Assembly (NCBI GenBank): GCA_046732975.1
Contig: JBKPOG010000095.1
Location: forward strand, 1 to 10,730
Direction: 5' to 3'
DNA length: 10,730 nucleotides
From: JAMXLO01 sp046732975
GTDB lineage: Bacteria; Pseudomonadota; Alphaproteobacteria; Acetobacterales; Acetobacteraceae
The position numbers and the translations under genes were made by a program. Position 1 is the first letter of the stretch; each line of letters opens with the position of its first letter. Below are positions 1 through 7,207 of this stretch, piece by piece. The notes beneath the pieces are model-generated. The model saw only the letters and a list, made by a program, of their open reading frames with translations, ran no database searches and had not been told where the DNA came from.

Positions 1-1803
1 GAACTGACATTGGACCTGCCTGAAGGAGCCAGTGCCGGACCGATCGCCTGGCCGACACCCGCGCGTGTGGCCGAGGGACCGTTGATGACCTACGCCTACG
101 CCGGGGAGGTGCTGCTGCCGGTGACTATCACGCCGCCTCCGTCCGGGGGTGCTCTCAGCGTCAAGGCGCATGCCGCCTGGCTGGTCTGCCGGGAGATCTG
201 CGTCCCGGAGGAGGCCGACTTCCAGCTCGACATGCCTGCCGGTGCTGCTGGGGCCTCCGGTCAGGCACCACTGTTCGCCGCCAGTGAGCGGCGGATGCCG
301 CGAGCATCTCCGTGGACCGCTATTGTAAATCGCGACGGGACGCTGTGGCTGCGGGGGCCGGAATTGACTCCGAGCACGGTGGTGGATGCCTGGTTCATCC
401 CCGATACCCCCGGTTCGATCCGCGACAGCTCGGCCCAGCCGCTGACTGTCTGGGAGGGTGGCTTCACCCTCGCTCTGCGTCCCGGCAAGGCATTCAAATC
501 GGAGCAGGGGCTTTCGGGTCTCGTTTCGATCCGCGACCGAAGCGGAATCGAGACCGATGTCGAGGTGCATGCCGCGCCCGGTTCAGTGCCCCCGCCGGCT
601 ACAATGCGGCTCAGCCGGATCGTGGGCCTTGCGTTTCTCGGCGGACTGATCCTGAACCTGATGCCCTGTGTGTTTCCGATTCTCGCTCTGAAGGTGGTGG
701 GCCTGGCGGGAATCGCGCGTGGGAAGGCGCGTTGGCAGGCGATCGCCTACACCGCGGGCGTGCTGGTCGCTTTTGCCGGGCTGGGGGGCGCCCTGCTTGC
801 CGCCCGCGCGGCGGGCACAGCCGCCGGCTGGGGATTTCAATTCCAATCGCCAGTGTTCGTGACAGCAATGGCGTGGCTGTTATTCGGCATCGGCCTGAAC
901 CTATCCGGCGTTTACCAAGTGGGGACGGGACTGGTGCACGCTGGCCAAGGTCTGAACCTGCGTTCCGTGCAGCTTGGTAGCTTCCTCACCGGCCTTCTGG
1001 CTGTCGTTGTGGCGACGCCGTGTACAGCTCCGTTCATGGGCGTGGCCATCGCCGCCGGGCTGGCTGCTCCGGCCGCAGTGACGATGCTCGTCTTCCTCGC
1101 CATGGGGCTTGGGCTGGCAGCACCCTACGCCGTGCTGGCCATGGCGCCGGCACTTTGGCGGGCGGCGCCGAAACCTGGGCGCTGGATGGAAGTGCTGCGC
1201 CAGGTGCTCGCCTTTCCAATGTATGCCGCGAGTGCCTGGCTGGTGTGGGTGGTAAGCCAGGAGGCGGGATCGTCCGGCATTCTTGCGGCCGTTGCAGGGC
1301 TGGTGCTGTTGGGCTTTGCCGGCTGGGTACTTGGGGTCACGCAAACGGGCAGTAACCGAATCCGCCGCACGGGTCAGACCGCAACCGCGGTGGCCCTGCT
1401 TGCCGCGCTGACGGTGCTGAGCGGTATCGCCCCAAGCGCCGATACGGGCGCGCGGGCGGCCGAGGCAGGAGCCGAGCCGTTCAGTCCCGCGCGGCTCGCC
1501 AGCTTGCGCGCTGAACAGCGGCCGGTCTTCGTCAATATGACCGCCGCCTGGTGCGTCACTTGTCTGGTGAACGAGCGGGTGGCGATCGGCACCGATGCAG
1601 TGCGTCGAGCCTTCGTCGAACACAACATAACCTACCTGAAGGGCGACTGGACGCGACAGGATCCGCAGATCAGTGCGTACTTGCGCGAGAATGGCCGGGA
1701 TGGCGTGCCGCTGTACGTCTATTACCCATCGCACGGTCCGCCGGAAGTGCTGCCGCAGATTCTGACCGAGAACGCCGTGCTGGACGAACTGAACCGGGGT
1801 TAG
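1..1803 (+). CDS. dsbD: DsbD-family protein-disulfide reductase, 5'-truncated
   Basis: This is an inner-membrane electron carrier that would pass reducing power from cytoplasmic thioredoxin to periplasmic thiol proteins. The frame is open from base 1, so the true start lies outside the window; the TTG at 10 is not a credible start. Numbered from the first visible codon (600 codons), an N-terminal DsbD-alpha-like periplasmic region carries a Cys pair in WLVCREICVPEE (codons at 187-189 and 199-201). An Ig-like stretch follows to about residue 200. About eight hydrophobic helices span roughly 205-475, with the two family Cys in LMPCVFP (667-669) and ATPCTAPF (1021-1023). The C-terminal thioredoxin domain has the active site WCVTC (Cys at 1552-1554 and 1561-1563) and a likely cis-Pro in DGVPLYV. 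All three redox Cys pairs are present, so the protein should work. The WLVC...CVPEE N-domain resembles ScsB/DsbD-like relatives more than E. coli DsbD, so its periplasmic client is uncertain. It ends at TAG 1801-1803. Confidence 0.93.
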   Translation, partial: ELTLDLPEGASAGPIAWPTPARVAEGPLMTYAYAGEVLLPVTITPPPSGGALSVKAHAAWLVCREICVPEEADFQLDMPAGAAGASGQAPLFAASERRMPRASPWTAIVNRDGTLWLRGPELTPSTVVDAWFIPDTPGSIRDSSAQPLTVWEGGFTLALRPGKAFKSEQGLSGLVSIRDRSGIETDVEVHAAPGSVPPPATMRLSRIVGLAFLGGLILNLMPCVFPILALKVVGLAGIARGKARWQAIAYTAGVLVAFAGLGGALLAARAAGTAAGWGFQFQSPVFVTAMAWLLFGIGLNLSGVYQVGTGLVHAGQGLNLRSVQLGSFLTGLLAVVVATPCTAPFMGVAIAAGLAAPAAVTMLVFLAMGLGLAAPYAVLAMAPALWRAAPKPGRWMEVLRQVLAFPMYAASAWLVWVVSQEAGSSGILAAVAGLVLLGFAGWVLGVTQTGSNRIRRTGQTATAVALLAALTVLSGIAPSADTGARAAEAGAEPFSPARLASLRAEQRPVFVNMTAAWCVTCLVNERVAIGTDAVRRAFVEHNITYLKGDWTRQDPQISAYLRENGRDGVPLYVYYPSHGPPEVLPQILTENAVLDELNRG

Positions 1804-2007
1804 TCGCACAGGCGAGGCTGTACCATCAGGTTTCCGTCGTATCAGAATTAAAGCGCGGCAATGGTAATTTGCGATTTTTGAAGTGGCGCAGCCCTGCGCT
1901 TTGACCCAAAGCAAACATAACACGGGCAGCACTGATCGTTCTTGTTGACCCGTCGCCTTCGATCATTGACTGTTGCGATCGCATCAACTTGAGGCGCAGG
2001 GCTTTTC
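1804..2007. other. Intergenic region with two small inverted repeats
   Basis: The 204 bp between the DsbD homologue and the sensor kinase is more AT-rich than its flanks. GCGCAG (1886-1891) faces CTGCGC (1894-1899), followed directly by TTT. CTTTG (1899-1903) faces CAAAG (1907-1911). Together they could act as a weak terminator for the upstream gene, but the stems are short. TTGAC-like -35 hexamers occur at 1901, 1945 and 1966, and none has a good -10 at 16-18 bp. The kinase promoter is probably here but I cannot place it. Confidence 0.3.
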
Positions 2008-3840
2008 GTGCAGACGGCGACGTTCGCTGACCGACGAGCCGAAGCGGTGCGCGCTGCCCAGGTGCGGTCGTCATTCGAGCACTTGCCGCTCACGTTGACC
2101 GTATCGGTGATCAACAGCCTGCTGCTTGGATTTGTCGAGGCGTCGGTGGTCCCGCCGCCGATCGTTGCGTCCTGGATCGGTCTTGTGATTGCACTTTCGG
2201 CGCTACGTGTTGGCCTGTGGTACGCGCATCGGCGGACGCATGTGGGCGTTCCGAGCAAAGTTGCATGGGCTACCCTGGCGACCACCGGCACACTGATTTC
2301 CGGGGTGCTGTGGGGTTCCACGCCGTTGCTGTTTGCGCCTTTGGATGAAGCGCATCTTCTATTCCTGGCTTTCGTACTCGCGGGAATGTCCGCAGGAGCC
2401 GCGACCGTGCATGCGGCGCATTTTCCTTCTTCCACTGCATTCATCGTTCCAGCGATTGCGCCACTCGCCGCTACGTTTTTTGTCCTGGGTGGCCGCCTGC
2501 AAACCGTCTCGGGTGCGATGACGGTCGTCTTCGGCATCTCGTTGTGCGTGGCGAGTGCGCGATTTGCCCAGTGGTTTCGCGCCACAACTGAAGCGCAGCT
2601 GAGCCTTGCGGCCAGGACCCAGGAACTCGACCAGACAAACATGCGACTTACTGCTGAGATTTCCAGCCACCGCTCGACGCAGGCGAAATTCCTGCAGGCA
2701 CAGAAGCTGGAGGCGATAGGTCGCCTGACGGCAGGGATTGCACATGACTTCAACAATCTGCTGATGGCGATCAGCGGTGCCGGCGGCTTGATCGCGATGA
2801 AGTCCGGTGGTGAGGACGCGTATGCGCCGTATCTCGCCACGATCATGCAATCGATTGAAAGAGGAACCACGCTGACCCGTCGGCTGCTCGCGTTTGGCCG
2901 CCAGCAGGCACTGACTCCGCGGACCGCGGACATAAACGGTGTACTGTCCGGTTTGAAGGATCTGCTGCTTGCCACACTCGCGGGATATGGCCGGCTGGAC
3001 CTGCAGCCTGCCTCGACCCGGGTCACCGCATTTGTTGACGTAAATCAACTGGAGCAAGCGGTTCTCAACCTGGTCATAAATGCACGAGATGCGATGCCGG
3101 ATGGCGGGCTTGTCACGATCAGGACCGGCAACGTCGATCTTTCCGGCAACGAGGTCGGCGCCGAAGGGCTGGTCGGTCGGTTCGCGCTCATAGCCGTTTC
3201 CGACACCGGAACAGGAATGCCCGAACACGTGCGGTTGCGGGCATTTGATCCATTCTTTACGACCAAGGGAGTGGGAGAGGGGTCTGGTCTCGGCTTGAGC
3301 CAGGTCTATGGCCTGGTGCAGCAATCGGGTGGCGCCACCAAGATTGACTCGGAACCAGGAAAAGGCACCACGGTCAGCATTTATCTACCCGCAGGGGAAA
3401 GAGACACGTACAGCGATCCGGGGACCCCTCGCGCGGTTCCCGCCCTCCGCGCTGATGCGCGCCATGTAGGGTGCCGTATCGTTCTGGTGGATGACGATGA
3501 GGAGGTGCGCAACACGTTGTCAGCGATGCTGGATGAGGCCGGCTATGTCGTCATGTCGTTCCGCAGTCCGTCGAAGGCGCTCGAGGAGCTCAGGAGCGCC
3601 CGCCCGGCACACCTTGTGATCGTAGACTTCGCCATGCCTGAACTGCGCGGTGACGACTTTGCTGCCCAGGCGCGTCGCTTGCGTGGTGGCATTCCAGTTG
3701 TTTTTGTCACTGGTTATGCGGCGCCGGCAGCGATTCGTTCCGAACGGTGGGTGTTGGAAAAGCCATTCGGGACATCGTCACTGCTGGACATCGTCGAGCA
3801 GGCAATTTCTGATGCCGAGGCGCTGACGTCCAGAGTTTGA
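2008..3840 (+). CDS. Membrane hybrid sensor histidine kinase with C-terminal receiver domain
   Basis: This is a 610-residue signal-transduction kinase that autophosphorylates on His and passes the phosphate to its own Asp. Residues about 25-190 form around six hydrophobic helices in three pairs, with no large periplasmic loop. A short coiled linker (about 190-225) precedes the dimerisation domain, where the phosphoacceptor is His246 in AHDFNNLL. The ATPase domain has an N box (Asn358 in LVINARDAM), a G1 box (Asp399 in DTGTGM), FDPFFTTKG, and GSGLGLS at 425-431. The receiver domain starts near 488 and has acidic residues Asp495-497, phosphoacceptor Asp540 in VDFAMP, and the Lys of EKPF. No PAS, HAMP, Hpt or DNA-binding domain is seen. 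The GTG at 2008 is the first usable start after an in-frame TGA at 1990-1992, and a GAGGCGCAGG stretch at 1991-2000 may serve as ribosome binding site. No response regulator lies beside it, so its output partner must be elsewhere. The membrane region suggests sensing in or near the bilayer; the signal is unknown. Confidence 0.93.
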   Translation: MQTATFADRRAEAVRAAQVRSSFEHLPLTLTVSVINSLLLGFVEASVVPPPIVASWIGLVIALSALRVGLWYAHRRTHVGVPSKVAWATLATTGTLISGVLWGSTPLLFAPLDEAHLLFLAFVLAGMSAGAATVHAAHFPSSTAFIVPAIAPLAATFFVLGGRLQTVSGAMTVVFGISLCVASARFAQWFRATTEAQLSLAARTQELDQTNMRLTAEISSHRSTQAKFLQAQKLEAIGRLTAGIAHDFNNLLMAISGAGGLIAMKSGGEDAYAPYLATIMQSIERGTTLTRRLLAFGRQQALTPRTADINGVLSGLKDLLLATLAGYGRLDLQPASTRVTAFVDVNQLEQAVLNLVINARDAMPDGGLVTIRTGNVDLSGNEVGAEGLVGRFALIAVSDTGTGMPEHVRLRAFDPFFTTKGVGEGSGLGLSQVYGLVQQSGGATKIDSEPGKGTTVSIYLPAGERDTYSDPGTPRAVPALRADARHVGCRIVLVDDDEEVRNTLSAMLDEAGYVVMSFRSPSKALEELRSARPAHLVIVDFAMPELRGDDFAAQARRLRGGIPVVFVTGYAAPAAIRSERWVLEKPFGTSSLLDIVEQAISDAEALTSRV

Positions 3841-3852
3841 CTGCACAGAGCA

Positions 3853-3887
3853 CGATGGGAGGGGGATGTATCCATCCCCTCCCATCG
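3853..3887. terminator. Strong hairpin between convergent genes, likely bidirectional terminator
   Basis: CGATGGGAGGGG (3853-3864) pairs perfectly with CCCCTCCCATCG (3876-3887). After one bulged G (3865), ATG pairs with CAT around a TATC loop. It lies 12 nt after the kinase stop and 20 nt beyond the stop of the convergent dioxygenase gene. No T-run follows on either strand, so it is not a textbook intrinsic terminator. It could block read-through, stabilise 3' ends, or be a dispersed palindromic repeat: its arms share GGGAGGGG/CCCCTCCC with the repeat near 9980. Confidence 0.6.
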
Positions 3888-3907
3888 CGGTCGCCTCCGG
3901 CATCAGT

Positions 3908-4978
3908 TCACGCCGGATAAGACACGAAGCACTTCTCCGACATGAAGATGTGCGTCTCGGCGTAGTCGTGCACCACTGGCTGCGTGCGACCGAGCCCTTC
4001 CATCGCACCGGCCAAAGCCATCCAGTTCAGCATCTCGTGCTGCCCGGCCTGCTCCATCGCCTTCAACGGCCGCTGCCGCCAATAAGCATAGTCACCACTG
4101 GACAGCGCATCGAACATCAACCGGTCGGCCTTGTGGTCCGGCCACAGATAGCCGTTTGTCGGCGACAGGAAGCAGTGCGACCAGCTCGAGGACGCAATCA
4201 ATGCGACGCGCCACGGCGATTCGGCCAGGACCTCGGCCACTGCCTTGCCAACATCCATGCACCGCCACGGCTGCGGCGCGGGTGGATCGGGCAATTCCCG
4301 TTCATCGCGCGGCGGAACGAACAGCGCCGCCATGCCACCTTTGGCGTGGATCAAGTTCCGGCCATAGCAGTTGATCGCGAACGGCAGCACCGGCCAGGGG
4401 AAGCCACGCCGGTCCCAATCGAGATATAGCAGCGTGTTGGTGAACGCGTGCGCCAAGCCGTCCACGTGCAACGGCTTGTAGGCATACGCCATGTCGATGC
4501 CGCGCTCGATCAGTGCGCTTGCCAGATGCTTTGCCGCATCGCGCGCGCCGGTCAGTTTCATCGTCCAGTCGCCGGGCTCTCCCCACCGGTTCGGCTTGCC
4601 GCTGTTGCCATTATGCCACGGCTTCAACGCGAATTCCTTATCCAGGCCAAGAACGCAGAACGCCGGGATGATGTCTTCGCGGAAGTTCTCGTACTGATCG
4701 TCGCCCCAGATCAGCACGAGATCCGGGTCGAAGTCGTCAAGCGCCTTGCGGACGGCACGGAAGTCATCTGCCATACGTGCGCCGTAATGTCGCGCCGAGG
4801 AAATCCCCGCGTCATTGCCCAACTCGGCGAGCAACTCCGAGGGCCAGTTGGCGCGGTCCTTGTACTGCGCGGGAACATTTGGTGCCGTGAGCAAATGATG
4901 AAAGCCGCCAGGAAGCTTGTCATCAGGCTGCAACAGGCCAGGGTAATGCGTGCAGCCCAGTCCGATGATCTCGGCCAT
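3908..4978 (-). CDS. LigB-like class III extradiol ring-cleavage dioxygenase homologue
   Basis: This 356-residue protein belongs to the LigB/DODA-type superfamily, whose best-known members use Fe(II) and O2 to open catechol-type rings. Compared from memory with protocatechuate 4,5-dioxygenase LigB, several key positions are kept. His11 (GCTHYPGL) matches ligand His12, His177 (LAHAFTNT) matches His127, His268 (SSWSHCFL) matches catalytic His195, and Glu315 (QHEMLNW) matches ligand Glu242. The NDH motif that supplies LigB ligand His61 reads GDDQ here, so Gln95 replaces that His (codon 4694-4696). Metal binding or chemistry may therefore differ. The protein is longer than LigB (about 300) and appears to be a single chain with no LigA-like domain. 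The start is supported by AGGAG about 8 nt upstream of the ATG, reading leftward from 4991. It is divergent from an LLM monooxygenase gene, which suggests a joint oxidative role. The superfamily call is firm; the substrate, and whether the protein is a true ring-cleaver, are unknown. Confidence 0.85.
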   Translation of the reverse strand: MAEIIGLGCTHYPGLLQPDDKLPGGFHHLLTAPNVPAQYKDRANWPSELLAELGNDAGISSARHYGARMADDFRAVRKALDDFDPDLVLIWGDDQYENFREDIIPAFCVLGLDKEFALKPWHNGNSGKPNRWGEPGDWTMKLTGARDAAKHLASALIERGIDMAYAYKPLHVDGLAHAFTNTLLYLDWDRRGFPWPVLPFAINCYGRNLIHAKGGMAALFVPPRDERELPDPPAPQPWRCMDVGKAVAEVLAESPWRVALIASSSWSHCFLSPTNGYLWPDHKADRLMFDALSSGDYAYWRQRPLKAMEQAGQHEMLNWMALAGAMEGLGRTQPVVHDYAETHIFMSEKCFVSYPA

Positions 4979-5097
4979 GTGTTTTGCTCCTCGTTTTCTT
5001 GTCGTTTGCGCCTCCGTGGTCGCAAGGCTAGGCGGGATCAGGCCGGGTTGCCAAGTCAGCGTGCGGCTACGATGCTGACGACCTGGAGGACATTGCC
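4979..5097. promoter_or_regulatory. Shared divergent promoter region of the dioxygenase/LLM pair
   Basis: The 119 bp between two divergent start codons must hold both 5' leaders and probably both promoters. At its ends lie good ribosome binding sites: AGGAG for the minus-strand gene near 4986-4991 and TGGAGGA (5084-5090) for the plus-strand gene. Near the middle, TTGCG (5006-5010) faces CGCAA (5021-5025) across 10 nt. This could be an operator half-site pair but may be chance. I found no convincing -35/-10 pair, and no regulator gene is adjacent. Confidence 0.45.
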
Positions 5098-6288
5098 ATG
5101 CTCAAGCAGTTCGACAGCTCGTACGCCGGTCACATCGATTTGGAGAATGTCGGCTACGCCGGCACGCCGATCAATGACCGACGTTATCCGAACGAAAAGC
5201 TTGCGACCGCACTGCACAAGGCGCAGGCGATGGCAGTGCTGATGGATCGGCTGGGCTACGGCACCTTCTGGATGGCGGAGCACCACTTCCAGCCTGAGGG
5301 CACCGAGTGCATCCCGAACGTGCTGATGATGGCACTGCACCTCACACACGTGACCCAGAAGCTCAAAATCGGCTGCGGCTTCAACATCACGCCGATGTGG
5401 CATCCGTTGCGTCTGGCGGAAGACTACGCGATGGCGGACATCCTGTCCGGTGGGCGGGTCATCTTCGGCGTCGGGCGTGGCTATCACACGCGCGAGGTGG
5501 AATCTTTCGGCACGCCGTTGCTGGACCAGGCAGCCAACCGGGAACTGTTCGAGGAACAGGTCGACATCATCTTCAAGGCGTTTAACCACGAATCGTTCAG
5601 CCACAAAGGCAAGCACTACACGCTGCCTCCGGAAGTGCCATATCGCGGCTATACGCTGAAGGAGCTGACATTGGTGCCACGGCCGGCGCGCCTGCCGGTG
5701 GAATGCTGGCAGCCGATCCAGGGCGGCACTCAGCGCGCGCTCGACTTCATGGCCAAGCACGACATTCGCGGTGTGATTGGTGGCGGCTCGGCTGAAGGTG
5801 GCGCTGTACACAAATCGATGGTGGACTTCCAGGCGGCCTATGCGCGTGCTGGCAAACACATCGAACTGGGTGAACGTATGGCGCTCGGCTTCCAGTTCTA
5901 TCTGGCGGACAGCGTCGAAAAGGGCGTGAAGCTCGCCGCTAAGTACTACGAAGAGAATATGAAGATGTTCGGCGAGTTGCGTCTGGTGCGCGCGCTGACC
6001 GATGAGCAGATCGAAATCATGCGCGATCCAAAGCGGGCGCCGACGGCAAAGCTGCCGCGCATCGAGGATGCGGTGAAGGCGGGCGGTTTCCTCACCGGCA
6101 CGCCGGCTGACGTTATCGAGTCGCTGAAGAAGCTCGAAGAGCGCTATCCTGGCCTGGATCGCGTCACCGTCAGTCTCTCGGTCGGCGTGCCGTTGTCCGA
6201 GGCGCTGGAACAGCTCGAGTGGTTCGCGCGGGATGTCATGCCGGCGTTCAAGGGGGTCAAGGTTGCGGCCCCTGTAATGGCGAATTGA
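5098..6288 (+). CDS. LLM-class (luciferase-like) flavin-dependent monooxygenase
   Basis: This 396-residue protein belongs to the bacterial luciferase-like family. Such enzymes use reduced FMN (or F420 in some lineages) and O2 to oxidise aldehydes, terpenes, sulfonates, aromatics and other substrates. Family marks include YGTFWMAEHHF (residues 54-64, with the Glu-His-His of alkanal monooxygenases), a TIM-barrel pattern through GCGFNITPMWHPLRLAEDYA, and DILSGGRVIFGVGRGY, the phosphate-binding GR(V/L)xxGVGRG region. The C-terminal region has GTPADVIESLKKL, also typical of the family. No signal peptide is present, so it is cytosolic. The ATG at 5098 follows TGGAGGA by 7 nt, a clear start. No flavin reductase is encoded in the window, so reduced flavin would come from elsewhere. 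It diverges from the LigB-like gene and converges on the DUF1194 gene with only 12 bp between stops. The substrate cannot be read from the sequence; an aromatic hydroxylation feeding the neighbouring dioxygenase is a plausible guess. Confidence 0.9.
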   Translation: MLKQFDSSYAGHIDLENVGYAGTPINDRRYPNEKLATALHKAQAMAVLMDRLGYGTFWMAEHHFQPEGTECIPNVLMMALHLTHVTQKLKIGCGFNITPMWHPLRLAEDYAMADILSGGRVIFGVGRGYHTREVESFGTPLLDQAANRELFEEQVDIIFKAFNHESFSHKGKHYTLPPEVPYRGYTLKELTLVPRPARLPVECWQPIQGGTQRALDFMAKHDIRGVIGGGSAEGGAVHKSMVDFQAAYARAGKHIELGERMALGFQFYLADSVEKGVKLAAKYYEENMKMFGELRLVRALTDEQIEIMRDPKRAPTAKLPRIEDAVKAGGFLTGTPADVIESLKKLEERYPGLDRVTVSLSVGVPLSEALEQLEWFARDVMPAFKGVKVAAPVMAN

Positions 6289-6300
6289 CCGGAGCCCGCA

Positions 6301-6987
6301 TTATACCTTTTCAGTGGGCGTGACACCGGCGATCTCAACCAGCAGTTTGCGTAAGATTGCCGAGCCGAATGACGAGCTATCGCGCGCGACCACGACAAAG
6401 GAATCGGGGCCGCCTATGACGTTCTCCCGATAGTATTTCTCCAGGCCTGGCTCGACCTCGGTGATCGGCAACCCGTTGATGGTGATGCCCGCTGCCACTG
6501 CGGCATCGCGCGCCTCGGTTACCGGGCGGCCATCGTTGTTGGCGCCGTCGCCGGAGATGTCGATCACCCTCCGCGCCGCGCTGTAGCCGCTGGTCAGCAG
6601 CAGCCTGGCGCAGAAGTCGATCGCGCCGCTGATCGAGGTCCAGCCGGGGACCGGCCTCAGTGCGCCTTGCACGCCCTGGCAGAACCGACGTGTGCCTGCC
6701 TCGTCCTCGATCACCTGCCAGGGCACCGTCTGGTCCTGCCGTCGCGCATCCGTCCACGTGACAAAGGTCAGCCCGATGCGGCCGTGCCGTCCGCCGCGAA
6801 CCGCCTCGAGAAAGGATGGGTGGCTGATCGCGTCCAGGTAACCCTGGATCTGCATCCTGAGTCGGTCCTCGCTGATACTGCCGGAACTGTCCACCGCCAG
6901 CACCAGCGCAACGTCGACGGTGGCGCGCGGTCCCACGACATCCGCCGGCATCGTCCAATTTGTCCAACGCTGTCGTCGGCTCGCCAT
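6301..6987 (-). CDS. DUF1194 protein with von Willebrand factor A-type fold, no signal peptide
   Basis: This 228-residue protein matches the DUF1194 family, a vWA-like fold of unknown function. The metal-ion-dependent adhesion site (MIDAS) is intact: Asp33, Ser35 and Ser37 in VDSSGS, a Thr in GWTSISGA near residue 115, and an Asp in DISGDGANND. Other family stretches include RHGRIGLTFVTW, ARRVIDISGDG, ITINGLPI and ENVIGGPDSFVVVARD. As I recall the family, many members carry an N-terminal signal peptide. Here only about 22 polar residues precede the domain, and an in-frame TGA lies 10 codons before the ATG, leaving no room for one. The other two frames upstream also lack a hydrophobic segment. 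The start is uncertain: the ATG at 6987 has a weak upstream site overlapping the palindrome CTGCGCGCAG (6994-7003), and Met13 is an alternative. It is probably a cytosolic metal-dependent binding protein; its partner is unknown. It is divergent from cysD, with no evident link to sulfur metabolism. Confidence 0.85.
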   Translation of the reverse strand: MASRRQRWTNWTMPADVVGPRATVDVALVLAVDSSGSISEDRLRMQIQGYLDAISHPSFLEAVRGGRHGRIGLTFVTWTDARRQDQTVPWQVIEDEAGTRRFCQGVQGALRPVPGWTSISGAIDFCARLLLTSGYSAARRVIDISGDGANNDGRPVTEARDAAVAAGITINGLPITEVEPGLEKYYRENVIGGPDSFVVVARDSSSFGSAILRKLLVEIAGVTPTEKV

Positions 6988-7207
6988 CGTGACCTGCGCG
7001 CAGCTTCCCCGAAGTCAGACCCGTGCGATGGAGTGTGGCTGCGATTGTCATTTACACCAAGCCACCGGCTGGACTAGAGGCAGTGCTGTCCGCGTAGCCG
7101 ATGCATTACCGCGAGATTCGGACGTGCGGCCGGGCCCCCAATCGACCACCTTGATTGGAAGGCTGACGCCGCCTCTGGTTTTCACGCATTGGGAGCCGAG
7201 TGACGCC
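6988..7207. promoter_or_regulatory. Divergent upstream region of cysD and the DUF1194 gene
   Basis: This 220 bp region should hold the promoter of the sulfate-activation operon and that of the divergent gene. TTGTCA (7045-7050) is a fair -35 hexamer for the plus strand, but no good -10 follows at 16-18 bp. CCAATC (7138-7143) faces GATTGG (7153-7158) across 9 nt, about 50 nt before the preferred cysD start. It could be a small hairpin or operator. I cannot identify a CysB-type site or a riboswitch. Confidence 0.35.

Noticed and set aside
901..1932. 343-residue open frame on the minus strand opposite the DsbD homologue
   Set aside because: It is antisense to conserved membrane and thioredoxin domains and its composition is typical of a shadow frame.
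1848..3026. 392-residue open frame on the minus strand opposite the sensor kinase
   Set aside because: It is Arg/Ser/Ala-rich with no recognisable domain and lies opposite a well-supported gene.
2359..3324. 321-residue open frame on the minus strand opposite the kinase core
   Set aside because: It is antisense to the ATPase and dimerisation domains and shows no domain signature.
4448..5242. 264-residue plus-strand frame across the dioxygenase gene and the divergent promoter region
   Set aside because: It is antisense to a clear LigB-like protein and runs out of frame into the LLM gene.
6920..7207. N-terminal extension of cysD back to 6920
   Set aside because: It would overlap the divergent gene, has no resemblance to CysD, and makes the protein about 96 residues longer than the family norm.
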